A DNA stretch of 64,000 nucleotides from DASSKK01 sp035690495. Its GTDB lineage: Bacteria > Actinomycetota > Actinomycetes > Propionibacteriales > Nocardioidaceae. Within the stretch, counting starts at the first letter, position 1; each line of letters opens with the position of its first letter. The notes under the pieces are model-generated. The model saw only the letters and a list, made by a program, of their open reading frames with translations, was not told where the DNA came from and made no database searches. Both the position numbers and the translations under genes were made by a program. Of this stretch, positions 34,249 to 42,353 are shown in pieces. The stretch is taken from assembly GCA_035690495.1 (NCBI GenBank), contig DASSKK010000102.1, forward strand, positions 1 through 64,000. The letters are read 5' to 3'.

Positions 34249-37200
34249 TCACATCTCTATGGGAGGTTGACCTCGTCCGGCCGAGGACGGCTGGGCGACG
34301 GCTTGCCCGGACTGAATCCCGTTGCTGGACGCCCACTGGCGGTTCATCCGTGTCGAACGGGAGCTCATTGCAGCCTCCACACGATCGTCCTCCGGCTGAG
34401 CGGTCCTGACGATCTCGGCGGCTTCCTCAACCGTGAGTTTCTCGATGTGGGCGAGGAGGCCCCGGAGACGGTGGGCGCGCGCCTGCCAGCGTTGGGCGCG
34501 GCCCTCGGCGCTGCCGGAGCCGTACACCTTGCCGTAGAAGGTGTCGTGGCGGCCGTAGACGGCGAGGCTGAGGTCTTCGGCCTCCTTGCAGTGTCGCACG
34601 CGCGTCTCCTTGAGCTCCTGGTCGGCCAGCTGGGTTCGCTGCCGCGCTTCGGCGACGACGGGCAGGGCCTCAGCGTGCGCGGTGGCGACGCGCACAGACC
34701 AGGATTCCCGGCTGTCGCGAGTCATGTGGCCCCATCGACCGGTGTCGGGGACGCTTCCCCAACGATCGAGCACGGCCTCGCTCGCGGTGCGGGTCTCCTC
34801 GCCTGCCGCGGTATACCTCCGTTCGGCGGCTCGCCTCCCGAGTCGCCCGACAACTTGCCTGGCCTTCCAGGGTTCGTGTTCGCGGGCGGCCGCGTCGATG
34901 TAGGTCTGGCCGTTTGCGAGGGCTTCGGCGAGGAGCGGTGCCATCGTCTTCTTGCGGACAGTTGCGAGCTGTGCTTCGGCTTCGAGGACTGTCTTGCGTG
35001 CTGTTGCTTCCTCCTGCGCGTGGGCCTGCTCTTGCTCGGCGAGGAGCGTTGCGGCTCGCTGCCAGCGGGCGGCCTGTTGTTCGGCGTGGGCGATGAGCTT
35101 GGTGAGCCGGGCTCGTTCGTCGTTCACGATCTTGACCGGTCCGTCGACGGCGAGGCCACTGACCGACCCTCGTGCTTCGGTGGTGGCGACCTGGAGGCCA
35201 CGGTCGGCGCGGTCGCGCTGCATGGCGTCGATGAACTGGTCGCGGGCGTCGTCGAGATTCTCGGCGACGATGTGGAGCACGTTGGCGTTGCGCCCTCGGG
35301 TCATGCCGACGTAAACGCCGGCTGCGTCGAGCGCCTCCGACAGCAGGGTGTCCGAGGTTGCGCTGGTGACGCCTTGGACGCCGTAGACGGTGGCGGCGTA
35401 GGCGAGGTGTACGTGCTCGGGGACGTACTCGGCTGGCAGGGTGACGCTGCGCTGGTGCTTGCGGGGGTTGCCCATCTCGACGACGGCGAGGTCTCCGTTG
35501 GCGCTGACGTGTCGGACGGTCCAGGTCTGGCGGTTGGCGATGCCAAGGGTGCTGTCGTTCTTGCGAGTGGAGATCGTGTCTCCGCGACCGATGGATACGC
35601 CGTCTCTGCCAGCGACCGTCGGGGTCTCGTCGACTTCGCCTGCCGTGACCCGTTGGGCACGAATGCGCTCGTTGAGGGCGCGGGCTTCGTCGTTGGTCGC
35701 CACCGTCACGGCACGGTGCCCGCGAGTGCTGGTCGCCTCCGAGATTGCTGCGTGCGCGGCCTCCTCGGAGTCGTGGAGCCGGACGAGGCCGAGAGCATCG
35801 AGCTGGTCGAACAAGTCACCCGGGTTGTGTCCGGCGCGCATGCGGATGGTGAGGTCGGCGTACTCAGGGTCGCGGAAGCGGTGCACGGTGTCGAGATCGT
35901 GCACCGGTCCCCCGGCGCCAGCGGAGATCGCGACGGCGATGTCGAGCACGCCGCCCCGGCCGACGGCAGGGAGCTGGGCGCGGTCACCGACGAGCGCGAC
36001 GGTGGCACCTGCTTCGGCGGCGAGGGTCAGGAGCGCGATGGCGCTGTCCTGGTCGAGCATCCCGGCCTCGTCGACCACGATCCGCTCACCACGGGCGAGC
36101 TGCGCCCAGGCCGGCGGCGCGGCCTCGATGCGGGTCCAGACGCCGTCGTCGTTCCAACGCCAGCCGTGGGCGTGCAGCACTTTGGCGACGGACTCGGCAG
36201 GGACACCGAGCTCGCGGGTGGCGACGTCGGCTGCCTTCTTCGTCGGCGTCACGATCCGGGTCGCGCGGCCATCGGCTGCCGCTGCGGCGACGGCGGCACC
36301 GAGCATCGTGGTCTTACCGGCGCCTGCGGCGCCTTCGACGATCACCAGCGAGTCGGTCGACGCGATTGCTGCTGCCGCCAACTTCTGAGCGTCGTCGAGA
36401 CCGCTTGCGTCTGCGAGCGCATCCACCGCATCGCCGTTGGCTTCGACCGCTGCGGTGAGCAGGTCGCGCAGCTTCGTCTCGGCGGCGACGACGCCGACGC
36501 TGGTCAGGTGCGCAACATGCTCGGGACGAGGCGCCTCGGGTGGGAGCACCGAGAGGCAGTCGCCAACCGCAAGTGCGCTGGCGAGGTCGATCAGCTGGCT
36601 CAGATCAGCGGGCTCGGCTCGGACGCCGTACTCGGTGATGAGCCGGGTGACGTGCTCGCGCACGGTGTGCGGTGTCCAGGTCGACGCGGCCGCCGCGCAG
36701 CGATCAAGCGCGCGGGCGGCGAGTGTCTGGATCTCCAGGTCATCCAGGTTGAGAGGCGGGTGCTCAGGGAGTTGGCGTTGCGCGAACCGCGCGGGGTCGT
36801 ACCCGGCGTCAGCGAGCTCCTGCCGCCAGCCATCTTCGCTCGCCAGATTCGTCGGGCGCTTCTGTGGACGGTCCTTGGCCCATGCCTCGGCCACCATCCG
36901 AGCGTGCACGACCGGACCCGGCTCCTGACCGGGGTGGGCTTCCTCCCAGGCTGCTTCGGCGTCTGCGAGGTTCTTCTCGACCTGTGCGCCGCGCTTGGAC
37001 ATGAGCGCGTTGTAGGGCTCCAGTTCGGTCACCTCGCCGGTCACCGGGTCCAGCGGCAGCCCATGCGCGTCGAGCGCGTCGGCCAGACCGGGGTGTGCGG
37101 CCAGGACCGCCGTCCCGAGAGCCCGGATCGCGCCCTGCTGCTTGAACAGCGCCGCGGTGTCTAAACCCCTCCACTTGCCCGCTGCCCAAACGCGGGTGCC

Positions 37201-37737
37201 GATCTGGAAGTGAACATGCCTGTGCGGGTCGCCAGCGCGGCTGGTCTTGTGCACCACCGCCACGGTCTGTAGCCGCTCGACCGGCACCACCTCCTGCCGG
37301 CCACGCGGCCCGACCCTGGTCACCGAGTGCTGGGCCAGGAAGCGACGGATCTCGGCCACGGCATCGGCGTGAGCTGCGTCGAGGGCCGCGGACACGTCGG
37401 GGTGCAACGCGGCTGCTACCGACAGTGACTTCGGAGTGTTGACCACCATCTCCGCGAACCGCGGCGACCCCTTCTTCGCCGTACCCTCCTCGCCCGGGAG
37501 TCGCGGCTTGCCCATCGACGCGCCGGTCACCGGGTCGACCCAGGCCACCCACGCGGCGTACCCCTGCGCGTCCAGCTCTGCCTGCGCCCGTGGTGTGCCC
37601 GCGGCGTCGCTCTCTACGAAGACGGCCAGGGTCGCGCCGTCATCCAGGTAGTAGTCGTCAGCTCGCGAGCGATCCGACTCCAGGTAACGGCGCACCGCAG
37701 CGCCCGTCCCCCGGAATAGGATCACTCCACCCTTCAC
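34249..37737 (-). CDS. MobF-family conjugative relaxase-helicase (TraA/TrwC type)
   Basis: A 1,162-residue protein. The N-terminal TrwC relaxase domain has tyrosines near the start (R-x-YLESD, DDYYLDDG) and the metal-binding histidine triad in 'HKTSRAGDPHRHVHFQIG' (about residues 162-178). A RecD-like helicase follows with Walker A 'VEGAAGAGKTTML' (about 468-480), 'RIVVDEAGMLDQ' and 'ALVGDRAQLPAVG', then C-terminal helicase motifs ('AYAATVYGVQGVT') and a charged coiled coil. It nicks one strand at oriT and unwinds it for transfer. The oriT candidate lies directly upstream, as expected. Confidence 0.93.
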   Translation of the reverse strand: MKGGVILFRGTGAAVRRYLESDRSRADDYYLDDGATLAVFVESDAAGTPRAQAELDAQGYAAWVAWVDPVTGASMGKPRLPGEEGTAKKGSPRFAEMVVNTPKSLSVAAALHPDVSAALDAAHADAVAEIRRFLAQHSVTRVGPRGRQEVVPVERLQTVAVVHKTSRAGDPHRHVHFQIGTRVWAAGKWRGLDTAALFKQQGAIRALGTAVLAAHPGLADALDAHGLPLDPVTGEVTELEPYNALMSKRGAQVEKNLADAEAAWEEAHPGQEPGPVVHARMVAEAWAKDRPQKRPTNLASEDGWRQELADAGYDPARFAQRQLPEHPPLNLDDLEIQTLAARALDRCAAAASTWTPHTVREHVTRLITEYGVRAEPADLSQLIDLASALAVGDCLSVLPPEAPRPEHVAHLTSVGVVAAETKLRDLLTAAVEANGDAVDALADASGLDDAQKLAAAAIASTDSLVIVEGAAGAGKTTMLGAAVAAAAADGRATRIVTPTKKAADVATRELGVPAESVAKVLHAHGWRWNDDGVWTRIEAAPPAWAQLARGERIVVDEAGMLDQDSAIALLTLAAEAGATVALVGDRAQLPAVGRGGVLDIAVAISAGAGGPVHDLDTVHRFRDPEYADLTIRMRAGHNPGDLFDQLDALGLVRLHDSEEAAHAAISEATSTRGHRAVTVATNDEARALNERIRAQRVTAGEVDETPTVAGRDGVSIGRGDTISTRKNDSTLGIANRQTWTVRHVSANGDLAVVEMGNPRKHQRSVTLPAEYVPEHVHLAYAATVYGVQGVTSATSDTLLSEALDAAGVYVGMTRGRNANVLHIVAENLDDARDQFIDAMQRDRADRGLQVATTEARGSVSGLAVDGPVKIVNDERARLTKLIAHAEQQAARWQRAATLLAEQEQAHAQEEATARKTVLEAEAQLATVRKKTMAPLLAEALANGQTYIDAAAREHEPWKARQVVGRLGRRAAERRYTAAGEETRTASEAVLDRWGSVPDTGRWGHMTRDSRESWSVRVATAHAEALPVVAEARQRTQLADQELKETRVRHCKEAEDLSLAVYGRHDTFYGKVYGSGSAEGRAQRWQARAHRLRGLLAHIEKLTVEEAAEIVRTAQPEDDRVEAAMSSRSTRMNRQWASSNGIQSGQAVAQPSSAGRGQPPIEM

Positions 37738-37776
37738 GGCTTGCTCCGTATGTTTCTACCATCGCGTTTGATGTAT

Positions 37777-37801
37777 CTACCACGGTAGCATACGTCCATT
37801 C
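37777..37801. other. candidate origin of transfer (oriT), copy 1
   Basis: Forty bases before the relaxase start, 25 bases beginning CTACCACGGTAGCATACG are identical to 42102-42126 in the decayed second unit. The first 12 bases form an inverted repeat CTACC-AC-GGTAG, as expected beside a MobF nick site. The surrounding intergenic DNA (37738-37990) is unusually AT-rich for this genome and holds no gene. Confidence 0.65.
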
Positions 37802-37990
37802 AGGGTTGCTGGAAGTGAGGAGCAGGGTCAGAGTGGGGCGTGGGCGATGCCGGAGCAGGAGTTCAGGCTGAGGCATGGCTGGCGATCCAATGGGCGAGCG
37901 AGGATTCGGCCGCGTGACACCAGGCTGCATACCCGTTGTCGAGAGACTGTGGCTCTCCGGCAAACTGTGTGTTCACGGAAGGAGGAGCCA

Positions 37991-38575
37991 GTGGATCGCG
38001 GCGTCGTCACCGAGCTTCATTACATGGCGCCGATCGACAACCTGGCGTCCATCGTGGAGCACGGCCTCCTTAGCCATGCTCGCGCAGCGGCCGTCCGTCA
38101 CGTCTCGGTCGCGATGGCAGAGGTGCAGGACCACCGTGCTGGGAGAGTCGTTCCCAACGGTCGTCCCTTGCACGAGTACGTGAACCTCTACTTCGACGCT
38201 CGGAACGCGATGATGCGGCTTCGCCGGGCCGACGATCTGATCGTCATCCGCGTCTCGCCGTTCGTACTTGACTTGGATGGTGTCGTGGTTAGTGACGGCA
38301 ACGCTGCGAACGGACCGACACGCTTCTTCCCCTCGCCAGCCGGCCTCGCTCAACTCGACGAGGAGCGGGTGTTCGCGGAGTGGTGGACCAGCGATGACTA
38401 CTGGGAGCAGCAGGAGCGTAAGCGGCAGCGCCAAGCCGAGGTGCTCGTCCCGGATGTCGTCCCACCCGAGTACATCCTGGGCTGTTACGCGCGCCGCAGG
38501 CCCGCTGCGACAGAATGTCGGAGGTTGGTAGCAAACTTGGCGGTGGAGGTGAATGCCCATGTCTACTTCGACTGA
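37991..38575 (+). CDS. darT: DarT-type DNA ADP-ribosyltransferase toxin
   Basis: A 194-residue DarT (DUF4433) protein. Family features: 'TELHYMAPIDNLASIVEHGLLSHA' at the N-terminus, 'MAEVQDHRAGRVVPNGRPLHEYVNLYFDARNAMM' in the centre and 'RQAEVLVPDVVPPEYI' carrying the probable catalytic Glu (E150). DarT modifies thymidine on single-stranded DNA, blocking replication; many act in phage defence. GTG start at 37991 behind a GGAGGAG site. It overlaps darG by 17 bases, the standard toxin-antitoxin order. Confidence 0.9.
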   Translation: MDRGVVTELHYMAPIDNLASIVEHGLLSHARAAAVRHVSVAMAEVQDHRAGRVVPNGRPLHEYVNLYFDARNAMMRLRRADDLIVIRVSPFVLDLDGVVVSDGNAANGPTRFFPSPAGLAQLDEERVFAEWWTSDDYWEQQERKRQRQAEVLVPDVVPPEYILGCYARRRPAATECRRLVANLAVEVNAHVYFD

Positions 38576-39674
38576 AGTCAACAACGTCAAGATCGTCACT
38601 GGCGATCTCCTGAAGTCCAGCCAGCAGACGCTCGTCAACACGGTCAACACGGTTGGCGTCATGGGCAAGGGCATCGCCCTCGCGTTCAAGAAGCGCTACC
38701 CCGACATGTTCCAGAACTACGTAGTGCGCTGCGAGCGCGGCGAAGTCTCCCTGGGCCGGCCGTACGTGTTCGAGGAGCCTGACCACCTGGTCGTGAACTT
38801 CCCGACTAAGGGACACTGGCGGGCCGTCAGCCGCCTGGACGACATCGTCAGAGGGTTGGAACACCTTGAGGCGCACTACAAGGAGTGGGGCATCACGTCG
38901 CTCGCTGTGCCTCCCCTCGGATGCGGCAACGGTCAGTTGGAGTGGGACGTCGTTGGCCCGACGTTGGTGAGGCACCTGTCGCGATTGGACATCCCAGTTG
39001 AGCTTTACGCCCCTGCGGGTGCTGAGACCGATCCGGCGCAACTTGCCTTGATCGATGACGCGGAAGTGCCGGCCGAGCCGCGCGTTCCGCCGGAATGGGT
39101 GGCTGTCGTAGCGGTGCTTGACCGGCTCCAGCGGCAGCCCTACCACTGGCCGGTCGGCCGGATCATGTTCCAGAAGCTCGCCTACTTCGCCACTGAAGCG
39201 GGAGTTGCGACCGGTCTTGAGTTCGCTCGCGGCTCCTACGGCCCGTTCAGTGCCGATCTCAAACGCCGAATCGGTCAGCTCCAGAACAATGGCCTGGCGG
39301 TTGAGGCGAAGCGGGGGCAGATGTTCGAAGTCCACGTTGGTCCGACCTATTCAGATGCCGTGGCGCAGGTCCGCGATCGCATGGAGCCCTACCGGGACGC
39401 CGTTGACCGGACCGTCGACCTGATGGCTCGCATGAACACCGCCTCAGCGGAGGTGGCGGCAACAGTTCACTTCGTCGCAGCTGAGGTGAACCGATCTACT
39501 GGAGCCGCTCCGACACTGAGTGACGTCCTCGATCGGATCGAGGCATGGAAGCCCGGTCGTTTCAAGACCGAGGACGTAGTCGACGCGGTCGCCCTGCTGT
39601 GTATGCGAGCCTGGTCGGAGATCGTGATCGATGACGAGACTGCGCACCTGGTGGAGGAGAGGCTCTCCGCCTGA
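38559..39674 (+). CDS. darG: DarG-type macro-domain antitoxin
   Basis: A 371-residue antitoxin. The N-terminal macrodomain (1-150) has 'VKIVTGDLLKSSQQTLVNTVNTVGVMGKGIALAF' and 'SLAVPPLGCGNGQLEW', which bind and remove ADP-ribose from DNA. The C-terminal domain ('MFQKLAYFATEAG', 'FARGSYGPFSADLKRRI') matches the DarT-binding domain of DarG. I prefer the ATG at 38559, nine bases after GGAGG; an ATG at 38553 is also in frame. It neutralises the preceding toxin by both activities. Confidence 0.9.
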   Translation: MSTSTEVNNVKIVTGDLLKSSQQTLVNTVNTVGVMGKGIALAFKKRYPDMFQNYVVRCERGEVSLGRPYVFEEPDHLVVNFPTKGHWRAVSRLDDIVRGLEHLEAHYKEWGITSLAVPPLGCGNGQLEWDVVGPTLVRHLSRLDIPVELYAPAGAETDPAQLALIDDAEVPAEPRVPPEWVAVVAVLDRLQRQPYHWPVGRIMFQKLAYFATEAGVATGLEFARGSYGPFSADLKRRIGQLQNNGLAVEAKRGQMFEVHVGPTYSDAVAQVRDRMEPYRDAVDRTVDLMARMNTASAEVAATVHFVAAEVNRSTGAAPTLSDVLDRIEAWKPGRFKTEDVVDAVALLCMRAWSEIVIDDETAHLVEERLSA

Positions 39675-39845
39675 CCGCCCGCCCGATCACTCGTGCACGC
39701 GGCGTCTCATGTGCTAACGCATGTGCTACCGACCCTGTCGATCGGTGTATTCCAGCGATGTCGTTTGCTGGTCCGGCCTGCATTTCACGCTCAGCTTGAG
39801 CGTGATTCGGGGTCTCGGGGTGTGCGGGCGTCGAGCCAACCTCGC

Positions 39846-40097
39846 CAGTACTTCTCCACCGCCTCGTTCTCCTATCGCCACAGTGGCTGGAACGACGCGG
39901 TCACGCTGACCAAGCGGCCGTACACGATCTCGGACCTGATCAACACCTTCACCGCGGCCGGGCTCTGGATCGAGACCGCCGTCGAGCCGCAGATGCCTGC
40001 CGATGTCGGCCAACGGTATCCGCACAAGCAGGCCGTCATGAACAAGTACCTCGGCATCTTGATGTTCAAGCTGAGGCCGCTGCCCGACCGGAGGTAA
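39846..40097 (+). pseudogene. C-terminal remnant of a SAM-dependent methyltransferase
   Basis: About 84 codons in one frame encode 'QYFSTASFSYRHSGWNDAVTLTKRPYTISDLINTFTAAGLWIETAVEP' and a proper C-terminus. This is the last part of a class I methyltransferase. The SAM-binding motifs are missing and the sequence before 39846 in this frame is not similar. It lies between the two element units, so it is either passenger DNA trapped at the junction or debris of the earlier insertion. Confidence 0.55.
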
Positions 40098-40106
40098 CCG
40101 CGACGG

Positions 40107-41345
40107 CTATGCCCCTTCGGACGTCTCGCCGAGGTGTGAGGCGAAGCGGTCGATGGCGCCCTTCTGCATCGTCGGCGTGACGGCGCTGTAGATGTTCACC
40201 GTCGTGGTGATGGTCGAGTGACCGAGTCGCTCCTGGACGACCTTGGGGTGCTCGCCCAGCTCCAGCAGCAAGGTCGCGTGCGTATGGCGCAAGCCCTTGA
40301 GGGTGACGCGAGGGAGCCCCTCGATCTTGGCGGTCGCCCAGTCGAGTCGACGTGTCCAGCGGCTGGTGACGGCATCGGCCACGCGGATGGCTCCCCGGTC
40401 GTCGCCGAACACGTAGGCGTCGGCGCGGGCGAGGTCGAGTGAGACCGCGCCTCGATCGCGCTTGTGGGTCTTGAGGACGCCCAGCCTCTCGGCGTCGATG
40501 TCGATCACGCGCGCGCTGCCGGTCTTGGTGACCTTGGTCGTGTTGGGGAGCGTCACGTCGACGGCCCGACGCAGGCTGATCCAGCCAGTGGTGAAGTTGA
40601 TGTCGGACCAGCCCAGCGCGAGCGCCTCGGAGCGGCGCATGCCCGTGAATGCGATTGTGCGCCACAGTGGGAACAGCTCGTCGTCCAGCTCGTCGCGGTT
40701 CCACGTCAGGAACGCCTGGAGCTGCGTGCCGGTCCAGGTGACGATCTCCGGCTTCTGCGCACGCAACTGGCTGGACCTTGGCGGGTTGACGGTGCGCCTC
40801 CTCTTCGCGGGGTTGAGCACGATCAGCCCATCGTCCACCGCGGCGTCGAGCATCGCGGCGAGCAGGACGTGGACCTTGGAGACCGTGTTGGCCGACAGCG
40901 GCTTGCCGAGCCCGGGCTTGTCCTTGCGCCCAGAGGTCTCCAGCTGCCGGTAGTGGGCCGCGATCCTGGTGGCGGTGAGCGTGTCGAGTCGGATCGTGCC
41001 GAGGTAGGGCGTGACGTGGTTGCGGATGGTCTTCTTGTAGCCCTCGACGGTCGAGTTCTGCAGCCGCAGCGTCGTGATCCAGTGATCGGCGTACTCACTG
41101 ATCGTCGGCGTCTTGGTCTGGAACCGCCCGTGAGAGCGCTTCTTCTTGAGTGCCTCGTCCAGTGCGCGCTGGGCCTCGTCGAGGCTCTTGAACCCACCGC
41201 GGGTCGGGCGGGTATCGCCCAGCTCGGGGCGCTCGGGGTCCTTGGGGACGTAGATCTGGAACTTCCACCGCTACCCGCCCTGGGTGGCCTAGGACGTGAG
41301 CGATCCCGCGTGCCGGGACCGCGAGCGGCGGGGCTTCTGGGTCAT
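40107..41345 (-). pseudogene. second tyrosine integrase, disrupted by two stop codons
   Basis: This is a close paralogue of the integrase at 26797-28041, in one continuous frame from an ATG at 41343-41345 to the stop at 40107, apart from two in-frame TAG codons near codons 18 and 24. They replace the Tyr and Thr of 'LTSYATQSGT' in the intact copy. The catalytic half is preserved: 'IAFTGMRRSEAL', 'LKGLRHTHATLLLE', 'LGHSTITTTVNIYSAV'. The first copy has His where this one has Ala after the Tyr region. No good initiator lies between the stops and the first internal ATG at 40853, so a full-length product is unlikely. Confidence 0.85.
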
Positions 41346-41346
41346 G

Positions 41347-41934
41347 TCAGGTCCACCCGTCGGCAGCTTCGTCGCGAGGCGCGGGGAGCGCGTCAGGGTC
41401 AAGGGCGAGCAACCGCAGACGCGCCTCGTCTCTTAGGGCGCCGGCGGCTGCGAGTCGCTGCTCGTAGGTGGCGCGGTGCATCGTGTTGCCCTCACGGCCG
41501 TCGGCGTACTGGAGCATCAGATTCTCGAAGTAGCGGATCGAGCTGACGGCGTTGAAGTACTCGTCCTTCCAATAGCGAGCCAGGTCCTCGGTGGTGAGCT
41601 TCGCCTGCCCTCGGACCCAGGCACGGAGCTCCTCGCCGTTGTACTGACCATCGGGCACCCCGGTTGGCGGCGGCGTGCCGTCAGGCGGGGTGAGCAGGGC
41701 GGCCGGCGTGGTCTGCAAGATGACGGCGAAGACGGTCAGGTCGTCGACGTCCACCCGTCGGTCGCCGTTCTCGATCTTGCTCAGCGCCGAGGCTGACATC
41801 GCGCGACCGGTGTCCCTGATCCGGTCGGCGAGCGTGCGCAGGTCCATCCCGATCGCTTGTCGTGCGGTGCGCAGGTTTGCCGCTACGTGTTCGTTCGTGT
41901 TCCCGGAGGGGTTCCCTCGCCGCCGCGGCTCCAT
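41347..41934 (-). CDS. XRE-family regulator, second copy
   Basis: A 195-residue paralogue of the regulator at 28043-28627: 'NLRTARQAIGMDLRTLADRI' and 'SASALSKIENGDRRVDVDDL' in the HTH, then the same helical C-terminal region with more divergence ('RYWKDEYFNAVSSIRYFENLM'). The ATG at 41932-41934 corresponds to the first copy's start; the open frame continues upstream but across the promoter. It remains intact although the integrase behind it is broken, so it may still repress one or both units. Confidence 0.85.
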   Translation of the reverse strand: MEPRRRGNPSGNTNEHVAANLRTARQAIGMDLRTLADRIRDTGRAMSASALSKIENGDRRVDVDDLTVFAVILQTTPAALLTPPDGTPPPTGVPDGQYNGEELRAWVRGQAKLTTEDLARYWKDEYFNAVSSIRYFENLMLQYADGREGNTMHRATYEQRLAAAGALRDEARLRLLALDPDALPAPRDEAADGWT

Positions 41935-41940
41935 AAAAGA

Positions 41941-41969
41941 AACATACAACGTCACACTCGATACAGCAA
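41941..41969 (-). promoter_or_regulatory. leaderless promoter of the second XRE gene
   Basis: Minus-strand -35 TTGCTG (41964-41969), 17-base spacer, -10 TATGTT (41941-41946), six bases, then the ATG. Spacing is identical to the first copy although the bases differ, which supports a leaderless start in both. Confidence 0.6.
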
Positions 41970-42026
41970 GCGCGAACGTATAGCATTGGGGATCTCCATG
42001 TCGCGTGGAGGAGAGACGGGGGAGAC

Positions 42027-42070
42027 CCGACACGGAAGAGGATCACTCCACCTTTCAAGCGCTGCTCCAT
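42027..42070 (-). pseudogene. 5' stub of a MobF relaxase gene
   Basis: The minus strand encodes 'LKGGVILFR' a few codons after an ATG at 42070. This matches the start of the intact relaxase (MKGGVILFRGTG at 37737). Nothing relaxase-like follows. The DNA from about 42028 runs on toward the XRE promoter instead, so most of the relaxase and the genes that lay between it and the XRE gene were deleted in this unit. Confidence 0.65.
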
Positions 42071-42101
42071 CCATATGTATCTAGTATCGCGCTACACGTA
42101 C

Positions 42102-42126
42102 CTACCACGGTAGCATACGTCCATTC
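42102..42126. other. candidate oriT, copy 2
   Basis: These are the same 25 bases as 37777-37801, in the same position relative to the relaxase start (stub). The rest of the intergenic stretch 41970-42353 carries no gene I can support. The duplicated oriT could still be mobilised in trans by the intact relaxase. Confidence 0.6.
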
Positions 42127-42353
42127 GAGGGTGAGGGCATAGAGACTGTGAGCTTGAAGAGTGGATGGGTGAGGCTCGGGAGTGGCGCAGGAGGCCGTGG
42201 TTGGTTGGAAGCCGAGTGCGGGGCGCGCGGCAAAGTGAGCGAGTGGGGGGAGAGAGGTCTGGGCATCCGTAGGCGGACTGATCGCGGGTCTATCGAAATG
42301 GCAACCGCGACACTGGGTCGACCGATTACTTTCTGTTTAGGGCTACCGCTAAA

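Noticed and set aside
34228..37164. 978-codon open frame on the plus strand
   Set aside because: It is antisense to the MobF relaxase, has no domain signature and arises from high GC codon structure.
37738..37990. Small gene between relaxase and darT
   Set aside because: Short frames overlap the oriT repeat and lack starts or conserved sequence; the stretch is better read as oriT and promoter.
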